This document shows, piece after piece, positions 20,492 through 33,611 of a DNA stretch of 64,000 nucleotides (the first letter of the stretch is position 1; every line of letters starts with the position of its first letter). Below the pieces are notes generated by a model. The model ran no database searches and had not been told where the DNA came from. It saw nothing but the letters and a program-made list of their open reading frames with translations. Both the position numbers and the translations under genes were made by a program. The stretch is taken from assembly GCA_030280995.1 (NCBI GenBank), contig JASXTE010000017.1, positions 14,684,498 to 14,748,497 on the forward strand, given 5' to 3'. Origin of the DNA: Hemileia vastatrix (Eukaryota > Basidiomycota > Pucciniomycetes > Pucciniales > Zaghouaniaceae).

Positions 20492-21994
20492 TGTCAGCCT
20501 GTATATCTCCAGGACTGAGTAAAAAAGTACTTATAAGTTATGTTAAACACATGAACTACACATGGGAATAATAAATAAGAGTACACAAATAGTATACATA
20601 AGTAAAATTATGATAATACACAAAAAATGCCATTATAACACCTTATATACACGCATATATCCACCTTTTATAGGTCTTATGTACTTAATATTAAGTTGGA
20701 ATATGTTAGGGTAATCTTAAGAACCTTAAGTATAAGGCTGCATAATTTTTAAGTACACTTAAAGCTGTTATATTCATTGTTTTATGCAAAAAACAAGAAA
20801 TGCGCTTTATTTCACTTAAAAGTTGACTATATGCGCTATAAAATTGAGAATATCAAAATTGCGCTTTGACAGATCAATTGGGCTCATTTAGAACTATTGA
20901 TTTGGCTATTTAAATGTATAAAAATAACACTTTTCAAATTTGGTGTTTTTTATGCCAGAAATGGCTTCTGTGTACTGGCCACATACTGCCTGCTTTTTTC
21001 CCGTGTGAATAGCTTCATTTTTAGCAAAGTTAGCTTTTTCACACTATAATTACCCCACATTCTACGCCCACTGTGGGGAAACACACTAAAATAGGCGACA
21101 GGCGCTTATTTAGTGTCCTAGCTTAATTAATAATGCATTGACCTTGTTTATATGCACTAATTTCATTAATAGCCTCACTCTTGGCACTTTATTTCATCAC
21201 CACGCTTAAATTTGCCTAATTTTAGTCAAGGATTTACCCGTGCAAGCGCCTGCCAAGAACTGCATGTAGTTACCCCACATCTCACGCTCTTTTTTAAGTT
21301 TTTGGGTGGTTTCTCAGTCAATTTTGGTTATTTTTGAATGGGAATTTCACGTAGTATAATTTCAGGATTAGCCCCATAATTTCTACAGTCAATCCCCCTT
21401 ATTATTAAGCTATTATTAACCTTAAAAAGTCTCCTTTAGTCCTTAATATTATTGTTTTATACGCATATACTCTCTTTTTGTCTTTTTCTTTAATTTTGAT
21501 GGATTTCCCTTATTATTTCAGGATTTTGGCGGTTATTACTCTTCTAATTATGTCATGGGTCACTGGGAATGTTGATGGGAATGTCTATTAGTTGTTTAGG
21601 GGCGTGATTAACTGTGTATTGGGTGGTACATCAAGGGAATCATTGGGGAACTCAGTGTGTATAAAAGGAGGAGGTTTTTGGGTTGTATTTCTGCATTCTT
21701 TATCATTACAATTTAACCAATATAACCAAACCAATTACAATACATATCAATTAGTACTTTTATAAGACTTTTTGAATAGTATCTGAATTTATATAATCTA
21801 TTTTTCTACCAACTATAAAGATTGTAAGCCATATATAAGATTAGTGAGAATTATATTACTGAGACCTTTATATTTGATTATATTTTACAACTTAGTGGAA
21901 TAGTACTACAGTATTCATACAGGACCATTTAAATATTCTAGACAACTGACCATTCAAGCTAGTTCACGTCCTAGTACTTGACCTTAGCCTGACA
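20492..21994 (+). repeat. 3' LTR of chromovirus A
   Basis: 1,503 bp, near-identical to 12263-13766, followed by target duplication GTATT (21995-21999). Confidence 0.92.
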
Positions 21995-24900
21995 GTATTC
22001 ATTCGGCACACAAGTTTTTACTATACTGATAATATTAATAATATAATGGTGACAAAAAATTAATCAATTGATAAATATGAGTGAGGAACAAAGATTTAAT
22101 AACAGTGGACATGTTTATAAGAAATTCCAGATGATTTAAAATGACTTGCACCCTGGCTACTCTCAATAATAAAAGTGTCCAGCACAAGTTTGGCCAAACT
22201 TGTGCTGGACACTTTTGGTTGCATTCCATCAGATGCAATCAATTCTTTTTATGGAAATGAGACTGAATGATCACTACATCATTGCACTGAAAGTAGTTTT
22301 ATATGGACAAATTGTCCCCCGGAAGTTTGTCCAAACCTAAGGTAGACAATTTTTTACTTTGGTAAAAAGTAAATTTGATCCATGTTAATCTATGATGGTG
22401 CACATTTTTTCTGTAGCCTCTACTGGCTCATGATAGCAGAAATTATACTTAATATCTTTATTTCATGTTTGATCTCTTTAATTTTAATTTTACCCTTTTA
22501 TTTATCCTTTAGCTTTTAAATATCAATTTTATTTTGGTAAAACTGATAACTTTCACATTTTTTTACATTTCTTATATAATATTATTAAATTTGTAAAATC
22601 ACACAGTGTACACTCAGTGCACATGTTTTTTCTATACTAAAAACATTAATAAAAGAATGGTGACTAAAAAATAATCAAATAATAAATATGGATGACACAG
22701 AAAGATCAAATACCCATAGACATTTTTAAAATGAATATAAGATTAACTGAAGAAGACTTTCACCCTAGCTACTCTCCATCATAAAAGTGTCCAGCACAAG
22801 TTCAGCTGAGCTTGTGCTGGACACTTTTGGTTGCATGCAGTCAGATGGGATAAATTTACTCAATGGAAGTTAAAATGAATTTTTGCTCAATCATTGCACA
22901 AGAAGTAGTTTTATACTGCTATACTATCCTCCTGATTTTTTTGAAAACCTCAGGTGGACACTTTTATTAATTTTAAAAAAATGAAAATATATTCCAAATC
23001 TAGAACTGGTGGTGCAATTTTGGTCTGAAAACTCAAATTATCTTTGATGGTAGAAATTTTATTTGAATGTTTAATTTCATATTTAATCACTTTTATTTTA
23101 CTTTTTTATTTCTCTTTTTGCTTTCAAATATCAATTTATTTATTGTAAAACTAATACTTTTCATATTTTTTTTACTTTTATTTAATAAGATTATGAAAGA
23201 TGTAGCATCTCCCAGTATGCATTTGGCTTACAAATTTTTTCAATACTAATAACATTAATATTATAATGGTGAAAAACAATGAATCAAATGATAAATATGA
23301 ATGACACAGAAAGATCATATACAAGTGGATTTGTTTATAAGGAATACCTGATGAGCTGAAGAAGACCTGCACCCTAGATACTCACCATCATAAAAGTGTC
23401 CAGCATAAGTTCGGCCAAACTTGTGCTGGACACTTTTGGTTGCATGCAGTCAGATGGGATAAATTTACTCTATGGAAATGAAAATGACATTTTGCTCAAT
23501 CATTGCACAATAAGTAGTTTGATATTGCCAAAATGTCCTCCTGATGATTTTTCAAAACTCATCAGGACACTATCTTTGGTTTAACAAAAATGAAAATATA
23601 GTGCAAGTTTAGCCCTGGTGGTGCACATTTGATCTAACACCTCTACTTGTTATTGATAGTGGGAATTTTCCTTAGATTTCTTTTTCCTATTTTATCCCTT
23701 TTATTTTACTTTTTTATTGCTCATATTGCTTTGGATATCAATTTTTAATTTTTAAAATAAATAATTTTCATACTCTTATACCTTTATTTAATAATATATT
23801 ATTAAAGGTGGAACACCACCTGGTATGCATTTTTCACACAAGTTATTACTATAGTAATAACGTTAATAATATAATGATGACAAAAAATTAATCAAATTGT
23901 AAATTTAAATGACACAGAAAGATCAAATACCAGTGGAAATGTTTATAAGAAATCCCTTTTGAGTTTAAGAAGATTTGCTGTATGCCTACTCTCAATTATA
24001 AAAGTGTCCAGCACAAGTTTGGCCGAACTTGTGCTGGACACTTTTGGTTGCATGTACTCATATGAGATAAATTCTCTCTATGGCAATGAAAATTATATTT
24101 CACTCAATTATTGAAGTAAAGAATGTTTAATATTGTTAAATTGTCCCCTGAAAGTCTGTCCAAACCTCAGCTCAAAATTTGTTAGCTATATATAAAAGTA
24201 AGTTTAGACCAAGTCTTGACCTAAAAGTCCCCAACTGTCCCAACACCACTTCTGGCTCTTGATAGTATAATTTTACTTGTATTTTTTATTTTGTATTTGA
24301 TCCCATTTATTTTCATTTTACTTTTCTATTACTCTTTTTAATTTTAAATATCAATTTATTTTTTTAAAAACTAAACATATTCATATTTTTTTAACTTTAT
24401 ATAATAGAATTATTAAAGGTGTAACATCACCAATTTTGCATTTGGCATGCAGGTTTTTGCTATACTAGAAACATTAATAATATATATGGTGACAAAAAAT
24501 TAATTATAAGATAAATATGAATGATAAAAAAAAGTTAAAAACCCAATAGAAATGTGAAAAACAAAAAACTGATGTACTGAGAAACACTTCCACCCTAGCT
24601 ACTCTCCATCATAAAGGCGTCCCGCACAAGTTCGGCCGAACTTGTTGTGGACAATTTTGTTCAGATGCAGTCAGATGGGATCAATTCTCTCTGTGGAAAT
24701 TAAATTAAAAAAAATGCTAAATAATTACATTAGAAGTAGTTTGGTATGGCTGAATTATCCACCTTGAGGTTTTCCAAACCTCAGGTGAAAATTTTTTTAT
24801 CTTTAAAATAATTAAATTTTATCAAATTTAGCCCTGATGGCACCCATTTGTTTCAACACCTCTACTGGCTCTTGAAGGCAGGAATTTTCCTTGAATTTTT

Positions 24901-27900
24901 CTTTTTCATATTTGATCTCTTTTACTTTACTTTTTTATCATTCATGTTACATTTGGATATTAATTTATAATTTTGGAAAAAAAATCATTTTCATATTTTT
25001 TTAACATTTTTTAATAATATTATAAAAGGTGTAATATAACATGGCATGCATTTGGCGCACAAGTTTTTTCTATACTAATAAAATTAATAATATTCTAATG
25101 TCAAAAAATTAATCAGATAATAAAATATGAATAACACAGAAAGATCAAATACCAGTTAACATGTTTTAAAAAAATAACAGTTGCACTGAAGAAGACCTGC
25201 ACCCTAACTACTCTCCATCATAAAAGTGTCCAGCACAAGTTCGGCCGAACTTGTGCTGGACACTTTTGGTCAGGTGCAGTCAGATGGGATCAATTCTCTC
25301 TATGGCAATGAAAAAAATTATTTGATAAGAAAATTCACTAGATGTAGTTTGATATAGCTGAATTATCCACCTAGAGTTCATCCAAACCACAGGTACACAA
25401 TTTTTTATCTTTAAAAAACAGTCAATTTAGTACAATTTATCCCTGATGGCTCTCATTTGCTTCAACATCTCTATTGGCCTTTGATATTAGGAATAATATT
25501 TGGATTTCTTTTTTCATATTTGATCCCTTTAACTTAATTTTTTATTCCTCATAATGCTTTTGGATATCAATTAATAATTTGGAAAATAAATTATTTTAAT
25601 ATTTTTATACATTTATTTAATAATATTATAAAAGGTGTAATATAACATGGCATGCATTTGGCGCACAAGTTTTTTCTATACTAATAAAATTAATAATATT
25701 CTAATGTCAAAAAATTAATCAGATAATAAAATATGAATAACACAGAAAGATCAAATACCAGTTAACATGTTTTAAAAAAATAACAGTTGCACTGAAGAAG
25801 ACCTGCACCCTAACTACTCTCCATCATAAAAGTGTCCAGCACAAGTTCGGCCAAACTTGTGCTGGACACTTTTGGTCAGGTGCAGTCAGATGGGATCAAT
25901 TCTCTCTATGGCAATGAAAAAAATTATTTGATAAGAAAATTCACTAGATGTAGTTTGATATAGCTGAATTATCCACCTAGAGTTCATCTAAACCACAGGT
26001 ACACAATTTTTTATCTTTAAAAAAAAGTCAATTTAGTACAATTTATCCCTGATGGCTCTCATTTGCTTCAACATCTCTACTGGCCTTTGATATTAGGAAT
26101 AATATTTGGATTTCTTTTTTCATATTTGATCCCTTTAACTTAATTTTTTATTCCTCATATTGCTTTTGGATATCAATTAATAATTTTGAAAATAAATTAT
26201 TTTAATATTTTTATACATTTATTTAATAATATTATAAAAGGTGTAACATCACTCAGTATGCATTTGGCACACAATTTTTTGCTATAATTATATAATTAAT
26301 AATATAATTAAGACAAAAAATTAATCAAACAATATGTATGAGTGAGGCACAAAGATAAAATACCAGTAGACATGTTTGTAAGAAATACCAGATGAACTGA
26401 AGAAAAATTCTACCCCAGCCACTCTCCATCATAGAAGTGTCCAGCACAAGTTTGGCCAAACTTGTGCTGGACACTTTTGGTCATGTGCAGTCAGATGGGA
26501 TCAATTCTCTGTATGGTAACAAAAACTTTTTTTTATCAAATTTCACTAGAAGTAGTTTGGTTTAGCCGAATCATCCACCTGCTGTTCTGCCCAATATCAG
26601 GTGTATAATTTTTTATCTTTAAAGAAAAGGTCACTTATTACAATTAAGCCCTGATGGCTCCCATTTGCTTTAAAACCTCTACTGGCTCTTGATAGCAGGA
26701 ATTTTACTAGTATTTTTTTCATATTTGAACTCTTTGACTTTTATTTTACTCTTTTATTCCTCTTTTTACTTTTAAATTTCTATTTAAATTTTGTAAAACT
26801 AATCCTTTCCATATTTATTTATGTCTATTTTAAAAAATTATTGAAGGTATAACTTCACATGGTATGCATTTGGCACACAAGTTTTTGCTATTCTAATAAC
26901 ATTAATAATATAATGGTGATAAAATAATAATCAGATGATAAATATGAAAGATACAGACTGATCAAATACAAGTAGACATGTTTATGAGAAATACAAGATG
27001 AAGGAACTGAAGAAAATTTCCACCCAAGCTACTCTCCATCATAAAAGTGTCCAGCACAAGTTCGGCCGAACTTGTGCTGGACACTTTTAGTCACGTGCAG
27101 TCAGATGGGATCAATTCTCTATATGGCAACAAAAAACATTTTTATATTAAACTTCACTACAAGTAGTTTTGTTTAGCTGAATCATCCACCTGTTGTTCTT
27201 CCCAACTTCAGGTGTATAATATTTTATCTTTAAAAAAAAGGTCACTTATTACAATTTAGCCCTGATGGCTCCCATTTTTTTCAACACTTCTACTGGCTCT
27301 TGAGAGCAAGAATTTTACTAGTATATTGTTTTTCATCATTGATCTCTTTGAGATTAATTTTACCTTTTTATACCTCATATTGCTTTTGTATATCAATTTA
27401 TTTTTTGTAAAACAAATCATTTTCATATTTTTTTACCTTTATTTAATAATATTATAAAAGGTGTAACATCACCTGGTATGCATTTGGCACATGAGTTTTT
27501 TCTATACTTATAATATTAATAATATAATGGTGACAATAAATTAATCAAATGTTAAATATGAGTGAGGCACAAAGATCAAGTACCAATGGACATGTTTATA
27601 AGAAATACCAGATTAACTGAAGAAAAATTCTACCCTAGCTACTCTCAGTCATAAATGTGTCCAGCACAAGTTTGGTTGAACTTGTGCTGGACACTTTTGG
27701 TCACATGCAGTCTGGTGTGATCAATTCTCTCTCAATCATTGCACTAGAAGTTGTTTGATATGGCTAAATGGTTCTGCTGAAGTTTTGTTAAACCTCAGAT
27801 TGGCACTTTTTTGTTTTTCAAAAAAGCAATTATAGTCCAAGTTTAGTGCCACTGGTGAGCGTTCACCCCAACATGTCTACTTGCTCTTGATGGCAGTAAT

Positions 27901-28790
27901 TTTACTTTGATTTTTTATTTCATATTTGCTTCCTTTAATTTTACCTTTTTATCCCTCATATTGCTTTTGTATATCAATTTATTTTTTGTAAAACAAATCA
28001 TTTTCATATTTTTTTACCTTTATTTAATAATATTATGAAAGGTGTAACATCACCTGGTATGCATTGGGCACACAGGTTTTTCTATACTTATAATATTAAT
28101 AACATAATGGTGACAAAAAATCAATCAAATGTTAAATATGAGTGAGGCACAAAGATCAAATACCAGTGGACATGTTTATAAGAAATACCAGATGAACTGA
28201 AGAAAACTTCCACCCTAGCTACTCTCCATCATAAAAGTGTCCAGCACAATTTCGGCCAAACTTGTGCTGGACACTTTTTGTCACATGCAGTCTGATGTGA
28301 TCAATTCTCTCTATTGCAATGAAAATGAATTTTTCTTCAATAATTGCACTAGAAGTTGTTTGATATGGAAAAATTGTCATCCTGAAGTTTTGGTAAAGCT
28401 CAAGTGGATTTTTTTTTATTTTTACAAAAAGAAATTATTGTCCAAGTTTAGTGCCACTGGTGGGCATTCACCCCATCATGTCTACTTGCCCTTGATGGCA
28501 AGAATTTTACTTTAATTTTTTATTTCATATTTGATCCCTTTAATTTTACCTTTTTATCCCTCATATTGCTTTTGGATATCAATTTATTTCTTGTAAAACA
28601 AATAATTTTCATATTTTTTTACTTTTATTTAATAATATTATAAAAGGTGTAACATCACCCGGTATGCATTGGGCACACAAGTTTTTGCTATACTTATAAT
28701 ATTAATAACATAATGGTCACAAAAAATCAATCAAATGATAAATATGAGTGAGGCACAAAGGTCAAATACCAATGAATCAATAGTTCTTTT
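21995..28790 (+). repeat. 607-bp monomer array, right segment
   Basis: Eleven monomers with the P1 palindrome starting near 22174, 22786, 23392, 24000, 24613, 25221, 25828, 26434, 27042, 27652 and 28231; spacing 606-613 except the last (579). P1 is a 46-bp inverted repeat, each half AAAAGTGTCCAGCACAAGTT plus a short centre; copies at 25221 and 27042 are perfect. A second imperfect dyad (GTCCACCTGAAGTT...CAGGTGGACA) follows about 140 bp later, then an AT-rich spacer with the conserved GGTGTAACATCACC and GGTATGCATTTGGCACAC. Small open frames across P1 are not genes. Confidence 0.9.
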
Positions 28791-29981
28791 TAATATTATA
28801 AATTTTTTGATTAAATAAAATGGTAATAATGAATTATATTTTTCATCCACAATTCCACTCTAATGATTCCCACTGCACAAAAAGGGTTCACTCAGTCCTT
28901 TCTTTACTGCTTGTGCATATATTTTATTGCCCACAGTACTACAATTTTTTGTAGTGATTATCCCACATTTGATTCAGGAATATTTTTGAACAATATAAGT
29001 TTTTTTTACAAAAGACCTTATCATATCCAATATCCCACAAAAAATACAACCTGTTTTTGTATTAAAACCCATTAATTATTAAGAAATTGTTAAAATAATT
29101 AGATTAGACCCTGGCACAGCTAGATCCATACCAACTGACCTAAAGTCTTTTCATAATTGAAAACAATTAAATAAAATTATGGTATCATACTAAATTATGG
29201 TCACCAACCATAATTCAGCACTTCTCATTTGCTCTGCTACAAAATGAGTGCATGTAGCATTTTTCTAACGTCGGACTGTTTTTCTTCCTTCCCTCACACC
29301 TTTAGTCCAGAATGAAAATTTATTATGAGTTTTGGTCAAAATGGTTTGCCAGTGTTATCTGTATGCAATATGAATTCATATTGCATATTTCTATTTATGC
29401 ATAAAATATACTCGTTAAGCATCATTTTTTTTGCATTTTTCAATCATTATGCATATTTATGGATATGCATATGCATATTCATTATACAGATTTATATGCA
29501 TATTAATATATTTTATTCATATACATATATGCACCTTTTTTTGCATATTCAATATGCATATTTTTATGCATATTCAATATGAATATTTTTAATGCATAAT
29601 CACTATGCATATTTTTTATGCATATTTATTCTTCATAGTCATTATGCATACACTTTTGATAGGCATTTCACATCAATTTTTAACATGCAATAAGTATCCA
29701 CCATGCAAATTCAAATGCATATGCATCTATATCATACACGCAACATATATTCAAGTTTAATATTTGAATATTAAGGTATGCTAAGTGATGTTGTTCAACC
29801 TTTTGCCAAACCTGAGATTAACTGATGTTCAATGTGGTTCTTAAGCTCTGCTCAAGGAGGGATTGTTCTGGATTCAATCTGTGACAGTTTATTTTTTCAA
29901 TGTTTTTTCATCAGATTTAAAAACATCTTTCTGACAGTTTCAGGATGGTTTCCCAACAGTTTCCTGACAAATTCCTGATAG
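28791..29981. other. Right subterminal region with TATGCAT-rich cluster
   Basis: No gene seen. 29380-29730 contains about twenty TGCATAT/ATGCATA words in irregular spacing. Near 29880-29985 the words CTGACAGTTT and TTTCCTGACA recur several times. Confidence 0.6.
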
Positions 29982-30031
29982 TTTCAAAAAGAGGGAACTG
30001 CTAGCAGTTCACCCCCAGATTTCCCGTGGTG
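29982..30031 (-). repeat. Right terminal inverted repeat of the CACTA-like unit
   Basis: Read on the minus strand it starts CACCACGGGAAATCTGGGGG and continues TGAACTGCTAGCAGTTCCC; contains the perfect palindrome GAACTGCTAGCAGTTC. It cuts chromovirus C pol inside RNase H. Confidence 0.65.
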
Positions 30032-33000
30032 ACTACTGCTAAACAATCAAGTTGAGTGGCACCATATTTCAATTCACTATTTCTCAAGGTTCTTGAAATA
30101 TAACAAATTACTACTTCTGATACTTTATCATTCATCACTTGTTTCTGATTGAGGGCAGCACCAAGACCAATAGAACTGGCATCAGTGTATAAAACAAATG
30201 GTTGATTAAAGTCAGGTAAGGCAAGAATTGGTGCTGACATTAAACAGTGTTTCATAGTGTCAAAAGCTCTTTGTCTTTCACTATTCCAGACAAAAGCAAA
30301 ATCATTAATATTCAATTGGGTAAGGGGTAAGGCTATGACTTGGTATTTTTTAATATACTGTCTATAGTATCCACACATTCCCAAAAAACTCTGGAGCTCT
30401 CTAACTGTGGTAGGAGCCTTCAACTCATGTATGGCTGCCACTTTGTTTTGGTCAACACATATCTGAAACCCTAAAACAACATGACCAAGTACTTCTAAAG
30501 AATGAAAACTGAATTTGCATTTCTTCAAAGCAAGTGTCATATTTATCTCATCCATCTTATGGAACACTTTTCACAGGTGGTTAAGATGGTCCTCAAATGT
30601 TTTAGAGAATATAATGATATCATCAATATAAACCATCAACTATCCTTCAATTATTTCTTGATGGAATGTCTTATCCATAACTTTTTGAAAAACTGAAGGG
30701 GAATTTTTAGGGCCAAATGGCATCCTAACATACTTATAAATACCCATATGAGTAGCAATCATCAGGAAGTTCTGAGAATTCTTCTCAACAGAAACCTGGT
30801 AATATCCCTTGTTACCATACAAACAGCTGATATATTTAGCACCTTGTAGGGTAGCATGTATAGAGCTAATTCTAGGTAAAGGATAGATATCATCAACAGT
30901 ATAAGTATTTAGTGCTCTATAGTCACCACATAATCTGGCTTTATCTTTCTCATAAGAAATTAGGACAGGTGAGATAACACAATATTTAGGTGTTTCAACT
31001 ACCTTTTCAATAATATTCATTTTTAAAATGGTAGAGATATTGTCTTCAATATCTTTTCTCTTTGTGGGAGGAGCAGGATAAGGCTTCTTCTTTAAAATAG
31101 GTGGTATTTCAGTTAATGGGCAAGAGAATGAAAGTTTCATTTCTTCTTTAATTAAACCTAAGTCATGTGACCCATTGGAAAAGGCCATAGGAAAAGATTT
31201 TATCAATTTAATGAAGGAATTTTTATCCTCACCAAAAAGATGTTCTCCAAAAGAAGCATTGTCAATTTCAGACACAAGGGCAGGCATTTCTTTTGTAGAT
31301 CTTCCTTTATATTGAACTACAGAATTACATGTGTTCAATTCTGGTTTTAAAAATTTTTTGGGGGAGGAAATCTTAAATTTCTCATCCCATTCATCCCCAT
31401 TGTGAAGCATTGGTTTGAAGGATCCAACTTTATGCAATACTTGGTTAAAATATCATTTCCTACAATAAACCAACTGCTTAAATTATCATTTTTCATGACA
31501 AGAAAATCACATATAGCTCTTACAAAACCATGGTTATATTTGAAAAACACTGTGGCTTTGTATTTACCAATGGGGGACAAAACAGAGCCATAACCTCTCC
31601 AATTTTCAGAAATGACAGGCATAAGTTTTGATTTATAATCTTGGTCCACTGAAGCAAGTGATTTTTTAGATACTACAATTCCTCCAGCTCCAGAATCCAA
31701 AACAACCTTAATGTTGGTTCCATTGATCAAGACTGGTGCCTTGAGAGGGGAAATAAAAATTGAGCTATCCTCAAGGTTTTTTATGATCTCAGAATCCTCT
31801 ACTGTAGATAAATAATTATTCTCAATATTAATAGTATTTAAATAATGAATATCCTCTTCCAGCATCAAAACTTCCTGCTGAGATTCATATGAAATATTGC
31901 TGGCACAATCACTTGAGGTATCATCCAGTGCTATTATGTCATCAGCATGTTCTCCAGTTTGTTCAACAACATTGATCTTCTTGTCCCAAACATGGCCTTT
32001 CTTCCAAGGCTTGCTGCACTTGAAGCAAGTGTTTGTTGCATAATTTTTAGGTGCAACAGGGGCAGAAGTTTTACCAACCTTTTCCAGAGGTTTCTGTTGG
32101 TAATTGGAGGTTTTCTCCAAAGGAGTTCTAGGAATGAATCTTCTGGAATCATACTTGTTGTTTAGAAGGATCTCATTACAAGTATTAATGAAAGAAGAAG
32201 GTTCTCTGGAGAACTCAGTCCTAGAAACTATCAAGTCTTTCAAAGACATGGGTAATTTATAGAGGATCCTGTCCTTCCATAACTCAAACTCCATATTTGG
32301 GTCCATTTCCCTCAAGATTTTTACAAGTTTCATTAGAAACTCAATAGTTTTATCAGTAGAAGAGCTATATTTAGTTTCTTCATACTGCCTTTGTTGAGCT
32401 ATCCTAAACTTGGAGCCACCAAATTATGCTTTAATTAATTTTTTCCAATCTTCCCATGAGTAGTCATTGTTATCCAAGAGAGCAGATTCATACCACATTA
32501 GGGCTACATTGGTAAATAAAGAAATTAATTTAGACACAATTTCCTCATCTGGGAGTTTGTAAGAATTTTTTAAGCTATCAATTCTGCAAATGAATTGCTG
32601 CCAATCAGAGGAAGAGTCACCATCAAATGTTAGATACTGGTCATGTTTTGGCCAATTCTTTTAATTTGAAGTAGTCTCCTTAGTAAAAGCTTGTTTCTGA
32701 GTAAGAAGGAGCTGTAATTTCTTCAATTGGGAAGTAATTTCATTGTTTAATACTTCTGTGGAAGATCCTGGTACATCATCAATTTTTGATGGAAACTAAG
32801 TGATATGAACAGGAATTTCTGGAAGTAATTTTACTTTGGATGAACTAGGAACAGGTAAACTTGGGGTATCCTGAACCATATGTTCTTTCAAAGAAATGTC
32901 AGAAAACTTCTGATCATGAAACAATGAATTCAATTTCTCTTCAATGGTTGTTAATCTGGTTTTCACTCTTCAAAGACTAGATAAACTATCATTGATGGTT

Positions 33001-33611
33001 GAAAAAGATAACTGGTTTTTATTTTGAAAAGATTAATAATGGTCACTCAATATTTTCAAGTTCAACTTATTTCCCTCTAGCTCCTGGCAACAGATGGACA
33101 AAGTATCTTGTAATGTAGACAAATCATTTTTGATATTTTGCCATAAAGCAACTTTCTTTTCATGAGTTACTTTGTAATTAAATAAATCATCATAAACTCT
33201 CTGTAATTCACTCCTCAATGATTGTTAACCCTGTTCAGTTAACAAAATATTAAATTTCTGAGTCAATTGCATGTTGTTTATAATATGATTTTGTTTAGCA
33301 ATAATATCCCTCAAAGATTCATCATTAATTTTTGCCACATCTGGAGTATTTCTCAATAGGGAAACAGAATAACTTTCCAGACTATCATGAAACTCAGGAT
33401 CAAGTGTCTCATCAATAACAGCCATATCAGGATTTATCATTGAAGTAGAAATCAAAACCAAAGGAGTAGATACATTAGAATATTGAGCAATTTTTCTACT
33501 ACAATCAGCCTCTACTTTTCTCACAGTTTCATCTCCTCTTCCAGAATTACCTGAAGGAACTGAATCATCAACAAGAAATGGTCCTTGAGACTCAATAGAG
33601 GGGCTTACCAA
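30032..33611 (-). pseudogene. Chromovirus C pol, degenerate and 3'-truncated
   Basis: Minus-strand relative of A and B. Recognisable in order: capsid-like domain (KNWPKHDQY, FGGSKFR), knuckle CFKCSKPWKKGHVW in which the last Cys has become Trp, protease DSG, RT (LCGDYRALN, VYIDDII) and the start of RNase H (YTDASSIGLGAAL), ending at the CACTA-like terminus. Many in-frame stops, a frameshift near 31385-31400, and several long open pieces (32333-31347, 31437-30640, 30567-30001). Integrase and chromodomain are absent. Not functional. Confidence 0.88.

Larger units (their letters stand above)
12263..21994 (+). mobile_element. Chromovirus A: full-length Ty3/gypsy element, 9,732 bp
   Basis: Bounded by LTRs starting TGTCAGCC and ending CTGACA, with a 5-bp target duplication GTATT (12258-12262 and 21995-21999). 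Internal order: leader, gag, protease, RT, RNase H, integrase, chromodomain. By eye the LTRs differ at about 19-20 of 1,500 sites. A frameshift near 19883-19891 removes the chromodomain from the pol frame, so this copy is probably not autonomous. Nearly identical to chromovirus B. Confidence 0.93.
9233..30031. mobile_element. CACTA-like composite unit enclosing a tandem array and chromovirus A
   Basis: Two inverted ends of about 50 bp face each other: left CACCACGGGAAATCTAGGGG (9233-) and right, on the minus strand, CACCACGGGAAATCTGGGGG (from 30031), continuing with TGAAYTGCTAGCAR at about 85% identity. The small complete element at 50404-50642 has the same kind of ends and a 3-bp duplication, which is how CACTA (EnSpm) elements are recognised. 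Between the ends lie subterminal sequence, the tandem array and the nested 9.7-kb retroelement; no transposase is visible. Flanks differ (TGA left, ACT right), so the ends may come from two copies joined by recombination. Confidence 0.5.

Noticed and set aside
22174..28270. Regularly spaced palindromes resembling a CRISPR array
   Set aside because: The period is 607 bp, the intervening sequence is itself repeated rather than unique, and the context is eukaryotic retroelements.
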